In this document: positions 1 through 13,460 of the stretch, in pieces
Layout of the letters: every line of letters begins with the position of its first letter
How positions within the stretch are numbered: the first letter of the stretch is position 1
Source of the DNA: Anisakis pegreffii
Lineage: Eukaryota > Nematoda > Chromadorea > Rhabditida > Anisakidae
Length of the DNA: 64,000 nt
Assembly (NCBI GenBank): GCA_035041965.1
Contig: JAPYMA010000088.1
Span: 229,397 to 293,396, forward strand
Direction of reading: 5' to 3'
Translations under genes and position numbers: made by a program
The notes under the pieces: generated by a model
Database searches by the model: none
What the model saw: only the letters and a program-made list of their open reading frames with translations
What the model was told of the DNA's origin: nothing

Positions 1-263
1 ATGAGAGCGATTTTAACAGCAAGAAAAAGAATGAAAACCGTGTTAAAACGCCATTTAAAGACAAATGCATGTAATTTCAATGTTGCTATCAACTAAACGC
101 ATTTGCATATCCGAGATGAAAAACACCATCACACTGATGTTCTATCATAAAATAAAAACTGTACGAAATACTATTTTCCCGACCCCCTCCCCATTACCCC
201 TTGACACCTCCAAGAGGTAATGGGGAGGGGGTCGGGTAATTTCACCCTCTTTGAGAACCACAG
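1..263 (-). mobile_element. hAT-like non-autonomous element, partial copy
   Basis: On the minus strand this begins with a terminus resembling the hAT consensus (CTGTGGTTCTCAAAGAGGG, compare CAGTGGTTCTCA at 47268) and then follows the same sequence as the copies at 28226, 47268 and 59740. The match is through the GAAATTACCC block, the TATTTCGTA block and the CACGGTTTTCATTC block. The copy runs off the left edge of the window. It lies in an intron of the glutaminase gene. Identity to the other copies is clearly below 90 percent by eye, so it is an older insertion. Confidence 0.65.
178..236. repeat. perfect inverted repeat, 21-bp arms
   Basis: Arms 178-198 and 216-236 are exact reverse complements (C-rich arm, then G-rich arm) around a 17-base spacer. 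It lies close to the terminus of the hAT-like element. The other copies of the element keep only a degraded version of this hairpin. Confidence 0.9.
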
Positions 264-430
264 GTAGATATGATATCTCACCTCGATCGTAAGTGTATGC
301 TCGCTAACCAACACTGTCCACCCTGATCAATCCAAACCGCAATAAACTTAATCGCTTCATTTCTACAATAAGAAAAGCTGTAAAACATCGTTTACTATTT
401 TGGTCAGTCAGCAATGGCTAAGTGCTCCAG

Positions 431-2586
431 GTGGGGTTACCGGCCAAAAGTGGTGTGTCAGGCGATATGATAATCGTGGTACCGAACGTGATGGGTATCG
501 GTATCTATTCGCCACCACTCGATCCACTCGGTAACACTGTACGAGGTGTGAAGTTCGCTGAACAACTCGTCGAGAAATTTAACTTTCATAATTACGATAG
601 TCTTGTTAGTCATTTAACTTCATTCACTCATCTCATATGCGTTTGCACGAAAATTATGTGGTAAAACCTGTTCGCACATTATTCCTCAAAAACCAATGAA
701 CATTCTTATTCTCAATTGATCCTGTACGAATTAGTGGAATATTTTTGATCGTTTGAGTCAAAAAATCGGTTATGAGTATTCTGTGAACAATATTCGGTTT
801 GTTTCAGTAATATGAATGGTAATCAAACAATCAAAATCATGACGCAAAGTGTGTTTCTGCATAGATGCATTGCTTCAACAGCAATCCATTTTTAAACAAG
901 TGAATTCTTTTATAGGTTTATTCGGATACCAAAAAAATAGATCCACGAAAAATGGTTCGAGAACTGAGCAACGAATCCATATCGAACATGATGTACGCCG
1001 TGAGGGCTGGCGATATTTCTTCTATTCAACGGTAGGCAATGAAAATTTTAATAGAGTTCAACAATGGCAATGAAAATAATCTTTCTTCAATCGTATTCCC
1101 AGTTGATCGCGTTCAAATTAGGAAAGTTTCCATCGCCGTAGCGAATATAATTGGAGAAACATCATCGGGGAGAACAAAAAGCAGACGCATGAGCTTGATC
1201 TGATAACCTTCATCATCCTTATCCGTTCTATGTTCGCGTCTCTCACCGAATATTCCAATTCAATATTTGTGCCCCTTTGCCTGTTTTGTTCATCGCTACA
1301 CGAATGACTTTTATTGACGTTGTCACTGCGATAACGAAAGGGAGCACAGTGGTCATTCTTATATTAGAGTAAAAATGATAAACATAAGAAAGATGAATAT
1401 GTTGAATTAAACATATTAACGAAACATTTCAAAAAATTTATCTTCACAAAATTTTTCAAGAAGTAAATTTATATTTATTAAGCTCAAACAAGAAACTTAA
1501 ACTTAACAAGAAAACTTAAAACAAGAAATCATCTTATTCAATAATCCATATCACCCAGAATGCAATTTTTATTCAGCATTAATCCCTTTGCACTTTTCAA
1601 GTGAGAATATTTCTGTGCTCAAGCGGCTGGCTATTCGATTGTCATTGTAGATTTAAGTTGTATAAATCAGCAAAATCAACTGTTACATTGAATGATTCTC
1701 TCTAAACACAGTGTAATCAAACGCTGTCTTAGTCAGCCGTTGATAGAGGAGACACAATAGCGATCAAATCTGTGAATATTTTGATCGTACGAAATATTAA
1801 TTCGTACAGAAAGTCTAATGAAACGAAAAGCATTTGCATTGTGACAATTGAACAATTCACAGATATATTCTATTGGGTGTAAGCATTCACGAGCGAGATT
1901 ACGATGAACGAACCGTTCTTCATATTGCTGCCGCAGAAGGGAATGAATATATACTGAAATTTTTACTTGAACGATGGAAAGAAAGCGCTGGTTGGTTGGT
2001 TGCATTTGCAAATAATCTTCGAACAGCCCTCAGCAATTATTTAAAAAGAATTTTGTCACCAATCATTTAGCCATCTCTTCGAATTGCATTCCAGAAATTC
2101 CTGCAGCAGAGAAATTCTCCCCCATCTAACAACTGGACCACAATTTTTAAGCATCTATCTTTGAACAACTAGTTATAGTTGTCTCAGAATGGCTCTCTCT
2201 CTATTTACCTATGTATGCATATGAAAGGACTGAAGTTTTTCCTTGTTATGCCACCTCTGGAACAGTTACAGAGCCGCTGTGCGTTGTTTGAAAACAGGCA
2301 TGAGCACGTTATTTGAATAAGATGATAAGAATTTGATTCAGTATGAAAGGTTTATTGCTTTACAGACCCAAAGGATCGTTACGGGCGTACACCACTGGAC
2401 GATGCCAAAGAGTTCGGACAGAGCAAATGCGTTGAACTGCTCGAGAAGAAGTTGGAGCGTCAAGCGAAGATGTCGTCGTCTTTTGCACGTAAAACGTCGT
2501 TGCACAGCCCGCAGAACATCGACTCAAGCACAGAGTCGCGCGATCGAACGCAATCCGATATCGCATCCACCACCACTACTCAATGA
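431..2586 (+). CDS. glna: glutaminase (phosphate-activated type), 3' part
   Basis: Hydrolyses glutamine to glutamate and ammonia; animal enzymes are mostly mitochondrial. Four exons fit in phase: 431-604, 916-1031, 1863-1990 and 2366-2586 (stop TGA). The first carries the end of the catalytic domain, with [12 protein letters not shown] and [16 protein letters not shown], both hallmarks of the glutaminase fold. FNFHNYDSL closes it. The second and third hold the junction to the C-terminal ankyrin repeats ([16 protein letters not shown], then [15 protein letters not shown]). The tail ends in a Ser/Thr-rich stretch. Spacing matches human GLS closely across the R-to-DYD linker. Upstream exons lie outside the window. 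An AATAAA at 2788-2793 is a plausible polyadenylation signal. C. elegans has several glna paralogues; I cannot say which one this is. Confidence 0.93.
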
Positions 2587-3965
2587 ATTCGATGTGCTAT
2601 CAGAAAAGTGTCACTCCTGAACTCAACAACACTTCCACACAATCAATCTCCCGTCAAGTTGCGATTTGCTTAACTGTTGGCTGCGAAGCAACGTCTGGTC
2701 GTGTCCATTCAGCACATTTTGTTTGACTGATGAGAGAGGCTCAAGTTGAGCTTCGAATCACCTTTTCATGCAGTGCTCTCTCAAACAAATAAATAATCGC
2801 TCCTCATCATGAATTGATCACTTCTCAACGCCACAACTCACAAATTAAAACGACTAAGGACAAAACGGTTTATTATCAAAAGTTTATAATTAATAAATGC
2901 GAATGAAATAAATGGAAATTAGACAGCTAAACTCGACAACAATTAAAGAAAAGTTGTTGATCACAACTTGAGATCGATCACAAAGCGAAATACCAAGTAT
3001 AGATGCGCATCTCGGCCGCTAAACAACATCGATGAATACAAGTGAAAACGAATAATATCGAAAAGTCATGCTCTGAGGACAGTTCAGAAACGATTCAAAA
3101 CGGATCTTGAGAGAAGCACTGAATGCTCACAACAGACAACTATTCAATGATGAAGTTGTCCTTCATCACTTGCTTATAACAAATAATTACTGAGGTAACA
3201 ACAACAACCATACACATAAAAATAACTGACTGCAAAGTGAGAAGTAAATAAGAAATAAGTATTCAGGCACTGGACGATACAAATATCATGAGCGCATTAG
3301 GTGAATTACCCGATGAATATCCAAAAAAGGCACTAAAAAATTCACTATCACGATCACGAATAAGAGACTTAATGGAAAATATCAGAATTCAATCATATTA
3401 AAGTGCTTCATATTGAAATTGCAGTTAATTACAACGCACGCATACACACACTCTAACCATTCGTAATTACACGAGGTCTCCGATCAAAACCTAAAAATCA
3501 AAATCAGCTCTTAGTGTTAGGTTATTATTATTTTTCTTAATATTATTATTATTCAATCATCAGTTTCACACAGAACAAAAAAGACAACATCAAATGTGCA
3601 AAACGAACGACGGCCATTTGCAAATATTGCAAAACAAATTCCCATTCGATGCACTTACTTTTTGTGTAACCTGGTAAATGCACATCTTAAAAGACATCTA
3701 TCAAATCACCCAAATTCATCACTCAAATACAATCAAAATACTCGAAACTAACATCTAATAATCATCTAATAGTACTATCAGCATTGAAATTGTAATTCAA
3801 GTAAACTCCCAAAAGTATTCAAATGAATACCGATAGAATCATTATGATATAGTGATGGGTCTTATCAAAACATAATTTCGATTTGCTTAGAACCAACTCT
3901 CCTAAACAAGAAAGCGTAAATATCCCTGATGATCACACTTCAAATCTGTCAATTAAGACACTCAC
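2587..3965. other. 3'-to-3' intergenic stretch
   Basis: Lies between the convergent glutaminase (+) and ADAM17-like (-) genes. It must hold the last exon or exons of the sheddase's cytoplasmic tail, but I could not find a convincing one. A minus-strand AATAAA at 2874-2869 is a candidate polyadenylation signal for that gene. Otherwise AT-rich sequence with nothing recognisable. Confidence 0.5.
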
Positions 3966-6900
3966 TTTCTCGAATACTTCTTGCTTCTCTTTTTTTATCC
4001 TGAAATTTACAACCATCAAATAAATCATAAAATAAACTTCCGTTCCGAATTTCCTCATCAGAAAGAATAAAATCTCAAGAACTGATACTCTGATAATAAT
4101 CCACTATGGAAATCGAAATGCAAATCGAAAGTTAAATTAAAACGAACAATTTTATGCACGATCCAACTAATCGGCACCCAAATCACTAACGTTGCACTAA
4201 TCACCAATCCAACCACATTGTCCTCAACAAATTTCCCTGAAAGCCGATTATCATGAAGACATTGTCAAATTGAATTTATGACTGTGTCAACGATGTGTGA
4301 ACTAGACTGCAAAGTTTCACATAATTGCTGTCAAAAATTAAAAGCGAAGAGCGATTCAACAGGGAATGATATTTATAGTCATCATCACTCGACCACTTCA
4401 TTGAAATTCTACAACCAACAAATTGATTCAAAACAAAAAACAAACTTATTTGATAGGAATGTTCAAATTAAACGTAACGAATTGAATCACTCACAAAAAT
4501 TTGTCTCATCGATATTCTCAATTATCTGCCAAAAGTGTGATATCACATCGGTCACCTCTTTGATACAAACTGCCTGAAAGAGAAATGACCATTCGATCAA
4601 CAAACACATTCTCTGTATGTACCACAAGAATGCGTGAATATAATTTTAAAACAAAGTTACATTTTGGCAGTAACCATGAATACATCTCGTTCCGTTCCGA
4701 AGAATATACTTCTCGGATCGCTCGTACGGCTCACACGTTCCGTTCTCTGACCGACAACAACGTAGACATGAATCCGCCACTGAAACATTCTCTGATTCGA
4801 ATTCAATTCTCAAAATCTTTCAGTCGAAATGTTCACAGCCTAAATCCAATCACTTGATCACAAGAAAAATGTATAAAGTGTATAAAACTAACAAAACTTA
4901 AGAATGATTATTACATCCAATTAAGGATAATGCGAACGAACATAGGCATAATAATCATCTTTTTTGGTAACTTTTTTTGTATTTTATGAGAGGAATTTTA
5001 TTTATGAACCTTTATATATGTAGAGATGATTATAGATGGTTCATTTAAGAGAATTTAAGAAAGGAATGATGAGAAGTGATGCGTACCTTTTCGACAAATA
5101 CACGGTTTCTTGTTGATCGATGGACGTTCGCAGAAGGTCAGGCATCGGCCGTTGAGACACTCGCCCTCCTCGACACACTCTCGACCGTCCTCGATCGGCT
5201 GCGGTTGCGGGCATTCACCCGATTTCCCACTGTAACATTTCACTTGTTTCCACTTTGCTATTAAATTCGAAATCAATTTTAAAAAACGATTGAATAAAAG
5301 AATGAATGGGATTGAAGTTGAGAATAATTTGATAAACGAACGTGCAGTATGAAGAGTGTTTACACTGCATTGGGTTTTCATGTAGGCAGAGGTGTGTGGC
5401 TGGAAGGAAGTGACACTCGTTCGAACAACACGGAACGTTCTTAGGTGAGCACTGCGCATCCGCACGGAAACGACAATTCGACGTACAACAACTGCAACAC
5501 TTGCGATATAATGCAACTCTGTGCAACTGTTCTACGTTCCTTTCTATATACCTCACAATTACATCATATCAAATAATGTAACATTTAGAGTCTCAATTCA
5601 AAAACTGAATAATACTGCCCAATAATCACATAAAGCATGCCAAGTTCTTCTCAACTACTGCATCGATTTCATTTCCAACTGTGCAAATTCACCATTACCA
5701 CATCACACATATGACATCGACAATTTCTGTGTTCAAAAGCAATAAAAAAGAATGAAGCACATAATGAATCAAAAAGCGAAAATGTGACAAATGAAATGAA
5801 GCAATCAATCAAACGTACTTATCTTCCTGACCATAGAGCAACATGCCAACGTCGCACTGCTCCCCTTCCTCCACCCGACCATTCCCGCAGAACGAAGTTG
5901 TCTCTTCTTCGAAACAAATTTCTGCTTTCTTCGACAACACTTTCGCGATCATACGAAGTGAACACGGAGAGAAACGCTTAATTAGATCAACACGAAATTA
6001 CTCATTTATTCACTGAATATCCTTCAACGTTTTAATCAAAGCTACGTATTACCACTTCGTATAATCACCCTATCATTATTATTAATACCATATTGTTACT
6101 AGCACAGTGTTACCATTGCATCAATAAAACATCTCATTATTTTTTCGAAAAATCACATACCCAAAGCCATAAACTGAACGACTAGCATTATCAATTAATT
6201 GCATTAAACAATCAATTGCTATAAACTAATCGAGTGATTACGTAAAAATAGAACAAGCAATCGCGATGTTCAATACTAACATTATTATTCGCATCGTAAC
6301 CAGATACCGCGAACGTGTGCATAATGAAACTACCACCTTGACTGTACGACGGTGAACATTCACTCGAAAAATCGTCGTGCACTGCTCCCCAGTTGTGACC
6401 AAACTCTGAAAACGCATTATTCGATATTGTTTCAAGACGGTGCTACGATCAATGGTTTTGAGTCGATGTTAATGAGCAGGTGACCGCATTCAGTTGTGAT
6501 TGACGTTTGTTAATTGTGATTCGTGCACTGATCATAGAGAACATTTGCCTTCAGCTGAATTTGTTACAGTTAAGTGTGAACGGAAGGAAGTGTCGACTTG
6601 AAAACAAACTCATACAACCAACCACCAACCGTGTGCAGTGACGAGGTCAGCCTCTCGCGTTATAACAGTCCCACCTTGAGTTGTTTTTGCACTCGACAAC
6701 GCCGTGTTGTAATAGATTTCTTCACCGTTTCGCGTTCTAATCTTAATCATACAAATACTTTGCTTATCATTCACCCTACCATTGCACACTTCTCATCTCA
6801 ATTGCAAGTGCCTTCATTGCTAAAACTAATATATCGATTATAGCAATCATTATTATTTCAAAAACATAATTCAAAACGATAAAGATATCCTTAAGTGAAC

Positions 6901-8841
6901 AACCTATACATTTCAAGTGATGTTTCGTATCAGATAAAACAGCCTTGCTCATAATTAATTTAGCCGATCTATTTTAAATACTGTTAATGCATTGCACTAC
7001 AAACACTTCATAAATAAATAAGTAGAGAAATGGAGAAAACGAATAAACGAACCATTCGCGAGCAAATACCACCCGCAGCTGAAGGATCAGGCGAAGAGAT
7101 GTGACCAAGCCCTAGAACACCGTTTTCGAACGGTTGTGCTGTGAACAAATGAACCAAACAATATTCGCCCGAGCCTTGTTGCCTCGAAAAATTCTGCAAT
7201 TTATGATAGTGCCAGCCTCTTACTATTATTGTTATTATTATCAACTATCAATAGCTCTGATGATAAGGAAAACAATAAAATAATCGATGAGAATAATAGT
7301 GCAAATTACTAAATGATCTGAATCAAAAACAGTTGCAAATCATAGCCAACTAACCCCAAGCAAATGCTCCACATTGCGTTTCCCTTTAAGTGGTGCATTA
7401 TAGTGGTCAGGTTCGCCGACGGTTGCTCTACTATGCACGAGCATATCTTTGATCATGAATCCCATATTGACCATACGTCTACCCTCATCGTCCACACCCC
7501 AGTCGGTTGTCGTATACAATATATTGATTCGATCTATCACATTGATCTGAATGATTCAGTGTTCAACTTTTCATACCCGACATTTTTTTGCAAATTACTT
7601 CGAGCGCTAAGTCACATAATGAACTGATACTTGCAATGGTTTCGAAGATTTTCAACAAATTCATCAGTGCATCTATTGAATGAATGCGGCACACCAACCA
7701 AATATCTCGCCGAGAACGCCTCGCTGCCATTCCCAATAACATTGAAGAACAGATGATCAGCAACGACCCGAACTGAACAACTGTAAAACATTATCAATTC
7801 TATTCACACCTCCTTCTTTATTTCCGTTTCTTTTTAAAATCAATTCTCGATTTGTAACATCCATTAATGAGTGAAAGAATTAAGTCTAAGAAACTAGTAC
7901 AAACCGATTTTTGAGCATGACTCCATTGGCGGAGTTTGAACGTTTGGATCGTTTGTCTGACGATGAGACGTTGTTCATGAGTGCTTTATTATTAGTCAAT
8001 GTGGAATTGACATTAGCACAGAATATACCATTCGCGAGATTCACACTGAGTTTCATATCAGAACTTCGATAGGTCAATATATCACCGCGATTCATCTGAA
8101 ATGCACCACTGATCAATGCACCACCTTCCACTAGTCATCACTCAACAAACCCCATGCAATCTGGCTGGTTCAAACACGTATACTTCTTGATGCAGTTCAA
8201 TTATACCAAGAAGAGCACCGTCATCATCGAACGTCAACGCCACTCTAGAATCCTTCGCAGCATCTGAACAAAATTGCATTTTTGTACAGTGAATCGATTA
8301 AAACCTATCAAGATAACAATACTCATTTGTACTCTAATTAAAAACAGCAACTGCACCACCAACCGTGAACATGTCCGTCAAAATATTCATCAGGATCCAG
8401 ATAGAGTGGTTTTCGATTACCGTACTCATCTACCGTATGCGCGCTAAATTGTGAATGTAGTAGACCGCGTTTTGGTGACAGATGAACATCAAACTGACGA
8501 TTAAATGCACTGAATTGAAAAGTAATCATTTTACATTATTACCCTAATCATTAAAAATATCATTAATGATTTTTATCATTACAATGGCTGCCGAATCTGC
8601 ATTCGGTTTTTACAAACTGACAATAATGAACCCTCAAGAATGCTTTGAACTGATCTAGAGATATATATCTATGTCAGCTTTCAAACCATCAATGAGACTT
8701 GTCCCAACCTAAACAACAGTCTTTCGTGCTTAGTATAAGATGATCCAACTGAATTGGTACTTCTCTTTACAATGCGTCGATTGATGCGAATTATTTCGTA
8801 ATAATTCAAACTCGACAACAGTGTCTCTGAAGCCGACAGCA
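3966..8841 (-). CDS. adm-4: ADAM17/TACE-type membrane metalloprotease
   Basis: A membrane-anchored zinc protease that sheds ectodomains of surface proteins. Sixteen exons join in phase: 8841-8709, 8509-8364, 8263-8151, 8095-7905, 7780-7699, 7546-7355, 7193-7053, 6741-6630, 6405-6281, 5976-5819, 5491-5342, 5229-5087, 4779-4661, 4573-4495, 4236-4148, 3999-3966. Order: prodomain ([17 protein letters not shown]), furin site RSKR near 8000, metalloprotease ([22 protein letters not shown]), zinc site [12 protein letters not shown] with its Glu codon split by the intron between 6630 and 6405, disintegrin-like region ([15 protein letters not shown]), membrane-proximal Cys-rich region (CLRCCR), and a transmembrane helix ([20 protein letters not shown]). 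These match ADAM17 rather than ADAM10. The signal-peptide exon and the end of the cytoplasmic tail were not found, so both limits are open. The symbol is by homology to C. elegans adm-4. Confidence 0.93.
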
Positions 8842-10586
8842 CTGCAATAAATTCACATGATATCTGTGAAATGAACTGAAAGAATGTTCATTCAGAGAAT
8901 GTCCATATGCACTCTAAATGGAGCACTGCAAGCAAGATTCAGGTATGGAATATTCTGATTAGGACTGTTTATGAAAAGCATGATCAGTTGATCATAAACT
9001 AAGCCGATGATCAGTCTGTGATTAATTTAACGGATGAGCAGTGAATTAATGTCTGATAATGTATGCATTAAGTTTGGTGAATGTATGGATGATCTGCATT
9101 CTCGATTACTTCCTCCACTGAATTTGTAAAGGATAAGCATAAGTAGAACCTATGGGAAAATGATATACGAATCGTAACAAATGCAAGGAGATCAAAAGTG
9201 TGAACCTTGTGTGATGCAAACGGCCGAAATGAAGAGAGCCGTAGGGAAGAAGCATTGCATTGGAGCGATTCTTCACTCAACACAATGCCTCTGTTCACTC
9301 AACAGATCAGATTCACTCAATGTTATCGTGCAGGATGTTTATCTGAACAAACAACAGTATTCATTTTGCTTTTACGATTAGCGCAACTCACGTACACTTA
9401 CCACTATGAGAGCGTTCTGAATTTATTATAAAGTAACATATGAAAACGGATTACTGTAGAAGCCAGATGGTGGTATGAGAAGGGAATGAACACGAGGAAT
9501 GGGCTTGTTAATGGGAAGTGCACGAGGTTGGCAAATGGGATGGACGGGTCGCTTTAGGTGCATTCATTCAGAAATTTGCATAACCCGGCTTTGTTCGAAA
9601 CAGCGTTGGTTCACGTGGACTCATAAAATAATTTTTCTTTTATTCAATATTCAAGAATCGCAGAACAAAGACTATCGTGGCGAACGAAGAGAAGTGGAGA
9701 AGGGAGGGAGGGGGGAAGGGAATGGGGTTAGCAATGAAATGATGACTCATTTTCGGTGACCAACCAGTCATTCACCTGAGACGCCAATAGTTGACGCACA
9801 TAATTTTCGTCGACTTTCGTTTTCCTTCTTTAGCTTATCGTTAGATAACATTCGAAAATCTGATAGCATACGGTCGGGATTCGAATACTCTGGTCCTGCG
9901 ATGAAGAGGTGTTCACTGATCGTTGGTTTTATATGTTTGGAGAGTGCGCAGAATTGGTCGTTGGTTGCAATTCAACTGGGAATCAATTGAAAGTTATGCA
10001 TGAATATGCGCATTTTTGCAGATATCTTCAGATGTCTTATAAACATTTGTTCTCAACAAACTATTGCTCATAATTGAACATATCACATCAGTGCTTGTGT
10101 TCATTTCTTCGAACATTTTAATTAGCATTTCGTCTGCTTGTGTTTATATGTGAAAAGAAAAAAGGTTTATGTTGCTTCTTATTTTAACCGTTGTTGATTT
10201 CTTATTGTAGAATGCGAATGCTCAGTTTTGACAGTGTACTGATGATAATGATTTTAGTTGCAATCTTTTCATTGGTGTTGTCACCGTCGTAATTATTGCT
10301 ATTACTGTCGTAATTGTCATCTGATCGTCAACTTCACAATTCCCTTTGTTCACTTGAACACTCACAAAATGCCGATAGAGACGAAAGTATTGTTATTATT
10401 ATCGTAAGCAAAAAGTTGGCCGAAACATGATGTTCTATATATTTTTGCGTTACCTTTCGTGTCTCACTGCAGTCAGAGTGATTCTGCGATTTGTTGCATT
10501 GAATCGTTAATCGTGCAGCATGCGGCGCCGTTCATAATTCATCAGTTTGAGTGATTAATTAAGTAGAGTGCACTTAAGGTGGCACA
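8842..10586. other. divergent intergenic region
   Basis: Separates the minus-strand sheddase from the plus-strand V-ATPase gene. It probably holds the sheddase's signal-peptide exon and both promoters. A purine-rich tract (GA/GG-rich) lies at about 9670-9730. I see no other coding region; the open frames here have no recognisable motifs. Confidence 0.4.
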
Positions 10587-13460
10587 ATGTCAGCAACATC
10601 AGGTGATGTGTCGCACATACCTTCAATGGACATGCTCAATGCGACGAGCAGATTGCAGCTGGAAGCCGCTGAGGTGCGAAATAATAAACCCAATTGGAAC
10701 TCTTATTTGAGGTGAAATTATACTGCAGTTTGATTGTGATCAGTGTAAATATTGTGGATATGGATTGATAGGTAGTGTTGTTTTAAAGGAGCCAAATGAT
10801 AGCACAAGAAGATTATAAGTTCATCACGTCCTATGAAGCCGCAAAATCAAAGACAGATCGTGACACACTATTGGAAGCGAACAAGCAGCAGTGTGCTAAA
10901 ACGTTGATCAGTTTCATAACGACGGTCGCGAAAGACCAGAATGTTCGATACATTCTGACCGTATTCGACGATATGCTTCAGGTAAGCTTTTATTCATCGT
11001 GCATCTCCTGATTGAATCATTCTAGGCATGCTTTAACACTCACCTTATGTATCGGCTTCAGTCAAAACCCTTTATGGTTGAGTTGTCATCTAAATTTGCA
11101 AACTGAATAATTAGTAAACTTTTGATGTTTTATGGAATATTTGCAATGAACAATATTACAGGAAGAGAAATCACGTGTGGAACTCTTCCATAGCTACGCC
11201 AAAAAGCAGAAACGGACTATATGGTCATGGTTTTTGGGTATTCTCCAACGACAGGACACCTTTATCGTTAATCAGGTTCGTTGGAATATTCGTTGAGCGG
11301 TGTTAAAGAGTGGCCGAAGAAAAAGTTGCACGAAGATAGTATTTAACCAGATTTCTGATGAAATGAGTCACAAGAAGTGTTTACCGCAGCAGATCTAATT
11401 TGAATTTTGTGAATGAACTGCATTACGTGGAGACCAAATGATATATTGAATGAAATAAATTGGTGTTGTAGATGTCATCGGTGATAGCCAAATTGGCGTG
11501 TTTTGGTACGACGTTGATGGAGGGCAGCGATCTGAGTTATTACTTCACATTCCTAAAGGAACAACTGAAATTAAGTTCAAACGATTACATAAACACAACA
11601 GCGCGTTGTCTACAAATGATGCTTCGTATCGATGAGTATCGACACGCTTTTGTGGCTATTGACGGCATTGCAAGGTTCGTTTATGAAGTCTCATTCTCTG
11701 CGATGTATTCATTTTTAGAGATCGCAATTCATTTAGCTGTCTCTATCAGAACCCTATAGCAATAGCAGTAATTTCAGTATTGTGACAGCACTGAGTGGCA
11801 AAGCGAACTTCCAACTGCAGTATCAGCTGATCTTCTCGTTGTGGTGTCTCACGTTCAACGCATCCATCGCAGAGCGCATCCCGTCGAGTGGTGTCATTCA
11901 GATTCTCGGCGATATACTCTCTGAATCGAGCAAAGAAAAGGTTTGGCATCATTTCGCTTCATTCATCTGCCAGTTATTAAGTGAGAGGTAAGCAGTTATG
12001 TGGAAACGTTTCAAGAGAAGCATCAATTAATTAACATCGTAAATCAGTCATTTGCATTATTTGATGTGCATTTTCTTAATGGTTTTGTCATTCAACAACT
12101 TTTCTTTGCCATTTATTTATTTCGATTTTACGTTATTGTGTGAAGTGATCCGTATTCAGTTAGTTTATTGGCTGATTAAGCAGTCTTAAGCTTAATGGTT
12201 TAGTTTCATTCAGGTGACTCGTATCATTTGTGCGACATTCCGTAATTTACTCGAGAAAATCGAGGATCGCGAACTGGTGCGCGAGGCAGCGCTGCAGATG
12301 GTTCAGTGCAAAACGCTGAAAACACTCGAACTGGCAGATTCGAAGAAATTCGACGATGTCGATTTGCACGACGACATCGAGTTTCTTTGTGAGAAACTTC
12401 ACGTCTCCGTTCAAGACCTTTCATCGTTCGATGAATACGTCACCGAAGTGAGTGATTTGCATTTTGTTGTGCACGACTCTGATTGAAATCGGCAAATGAC
12501 GACTATTCGTGTTAAATTTTCAAATTTGCAGCTAAAATCGGGTCGGTTACAGTGGAGTCCGGTGCATAAATCTGAGAAGTTTTGGCGAGAGAATGCGACG
12601 CGTTTCAATGAGAAAGATTTTGAGTTGGTCAAGTATGTATTGTAGTTGACGTTTTTTGAAGTTATTGATGTCTTCTTTATTTTTATTGATCGGTGTGATC
12701 TATATCGGTTGGTAGGCATTCTGAAAACGACCTCCAAACTGCAGACAGCTCGGAAATGCGATCCGGCAGTAGTGAGAGAATTTGTGGTATTATTCTATTG
12801 GTGAGACAGGAAAATAGGATCAGTGAGATTTCATTTGCCAGTGCAAAATCTTTGGCGGATTTACATAACGGATGTTTAATATTCTTTCACTTTTGTTTAC
12901 TATTCGTTCACTTTTAACATTTAATCGTCTATATTCTCCAAATAAAAACCTCTGATTCTTTTTTTCATCACCAACAATAATATTCATTTGAAAAGCGGAA
13001 AATATTCGACAGTAATGTTTTGAGTTTTCAGGACGCTGATAAAAATTCTGGAAGTGCAGACGGATTCACTAGTGCTGTGCGTAGCGGCGCATGATATTGG
13101 CGAGTATGTGAGACATTATCCTCGAGGAAAAAAGTTTGTTGTTTGCAGTTAACGGATTAATTTATTGTGTACCTCTTCAGTTAGATTTATTCAAAATATG
13201 ATCGAAGTTGTATGTGAAGTTTAAGGAAAACGTTATGATAGCGCGAGTTATTCATTAAGGGAAAAGAGATTATCTGAATGATTGATTGCAGCAAGATCGA
13301 ACAGCTACAAGGCAAACAAGCCGTGATGAAGTTGTTGAGTGCAGATGACCCGAATGTTCGTTATCATGCACTGTTGGCCGTTCAGAAGCTGATGGTACAT
13401 AACTGGGAATATCTTGGCAAACAGTTGAATGCTGACGCAGAAGCTGAAGCAACCAAATAA
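10587..13460 (+). CDS. vha-15: V-type proton ATPase subunit H
   Basis: Regulatory subunit H (yeast Vma13) of the V1 sector; it links V1 to V0 and stops ATP hydrolysis by free V1. Nine exons: 10587-10711, 10789-10981, 11162-11275, 11472-11674, 11778-11940, 12214-12447, 12532-12632, 13032-13133 and 13292-13460, giving 467 residues, the family's normal length. Highly conserved blocks include [49 protein letters not shown] [49 protein letters not shown] and [18 protein letters not shown], in the order expected for the HEAT/armadillo fold. The start is the first ATG before a clear match to the C. elegans N-terminus. The symbol is by orthology to C. elegans vha-15. The AATAAA overlapping the stop (13456) is too close to be the likely polyadenylation signal. 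Confidence 0.97.

Noticed and set aside
12411..12737. 108-codon minus-strand frame
   Set aside because: Antisense to V-ATPase subunit H exons.
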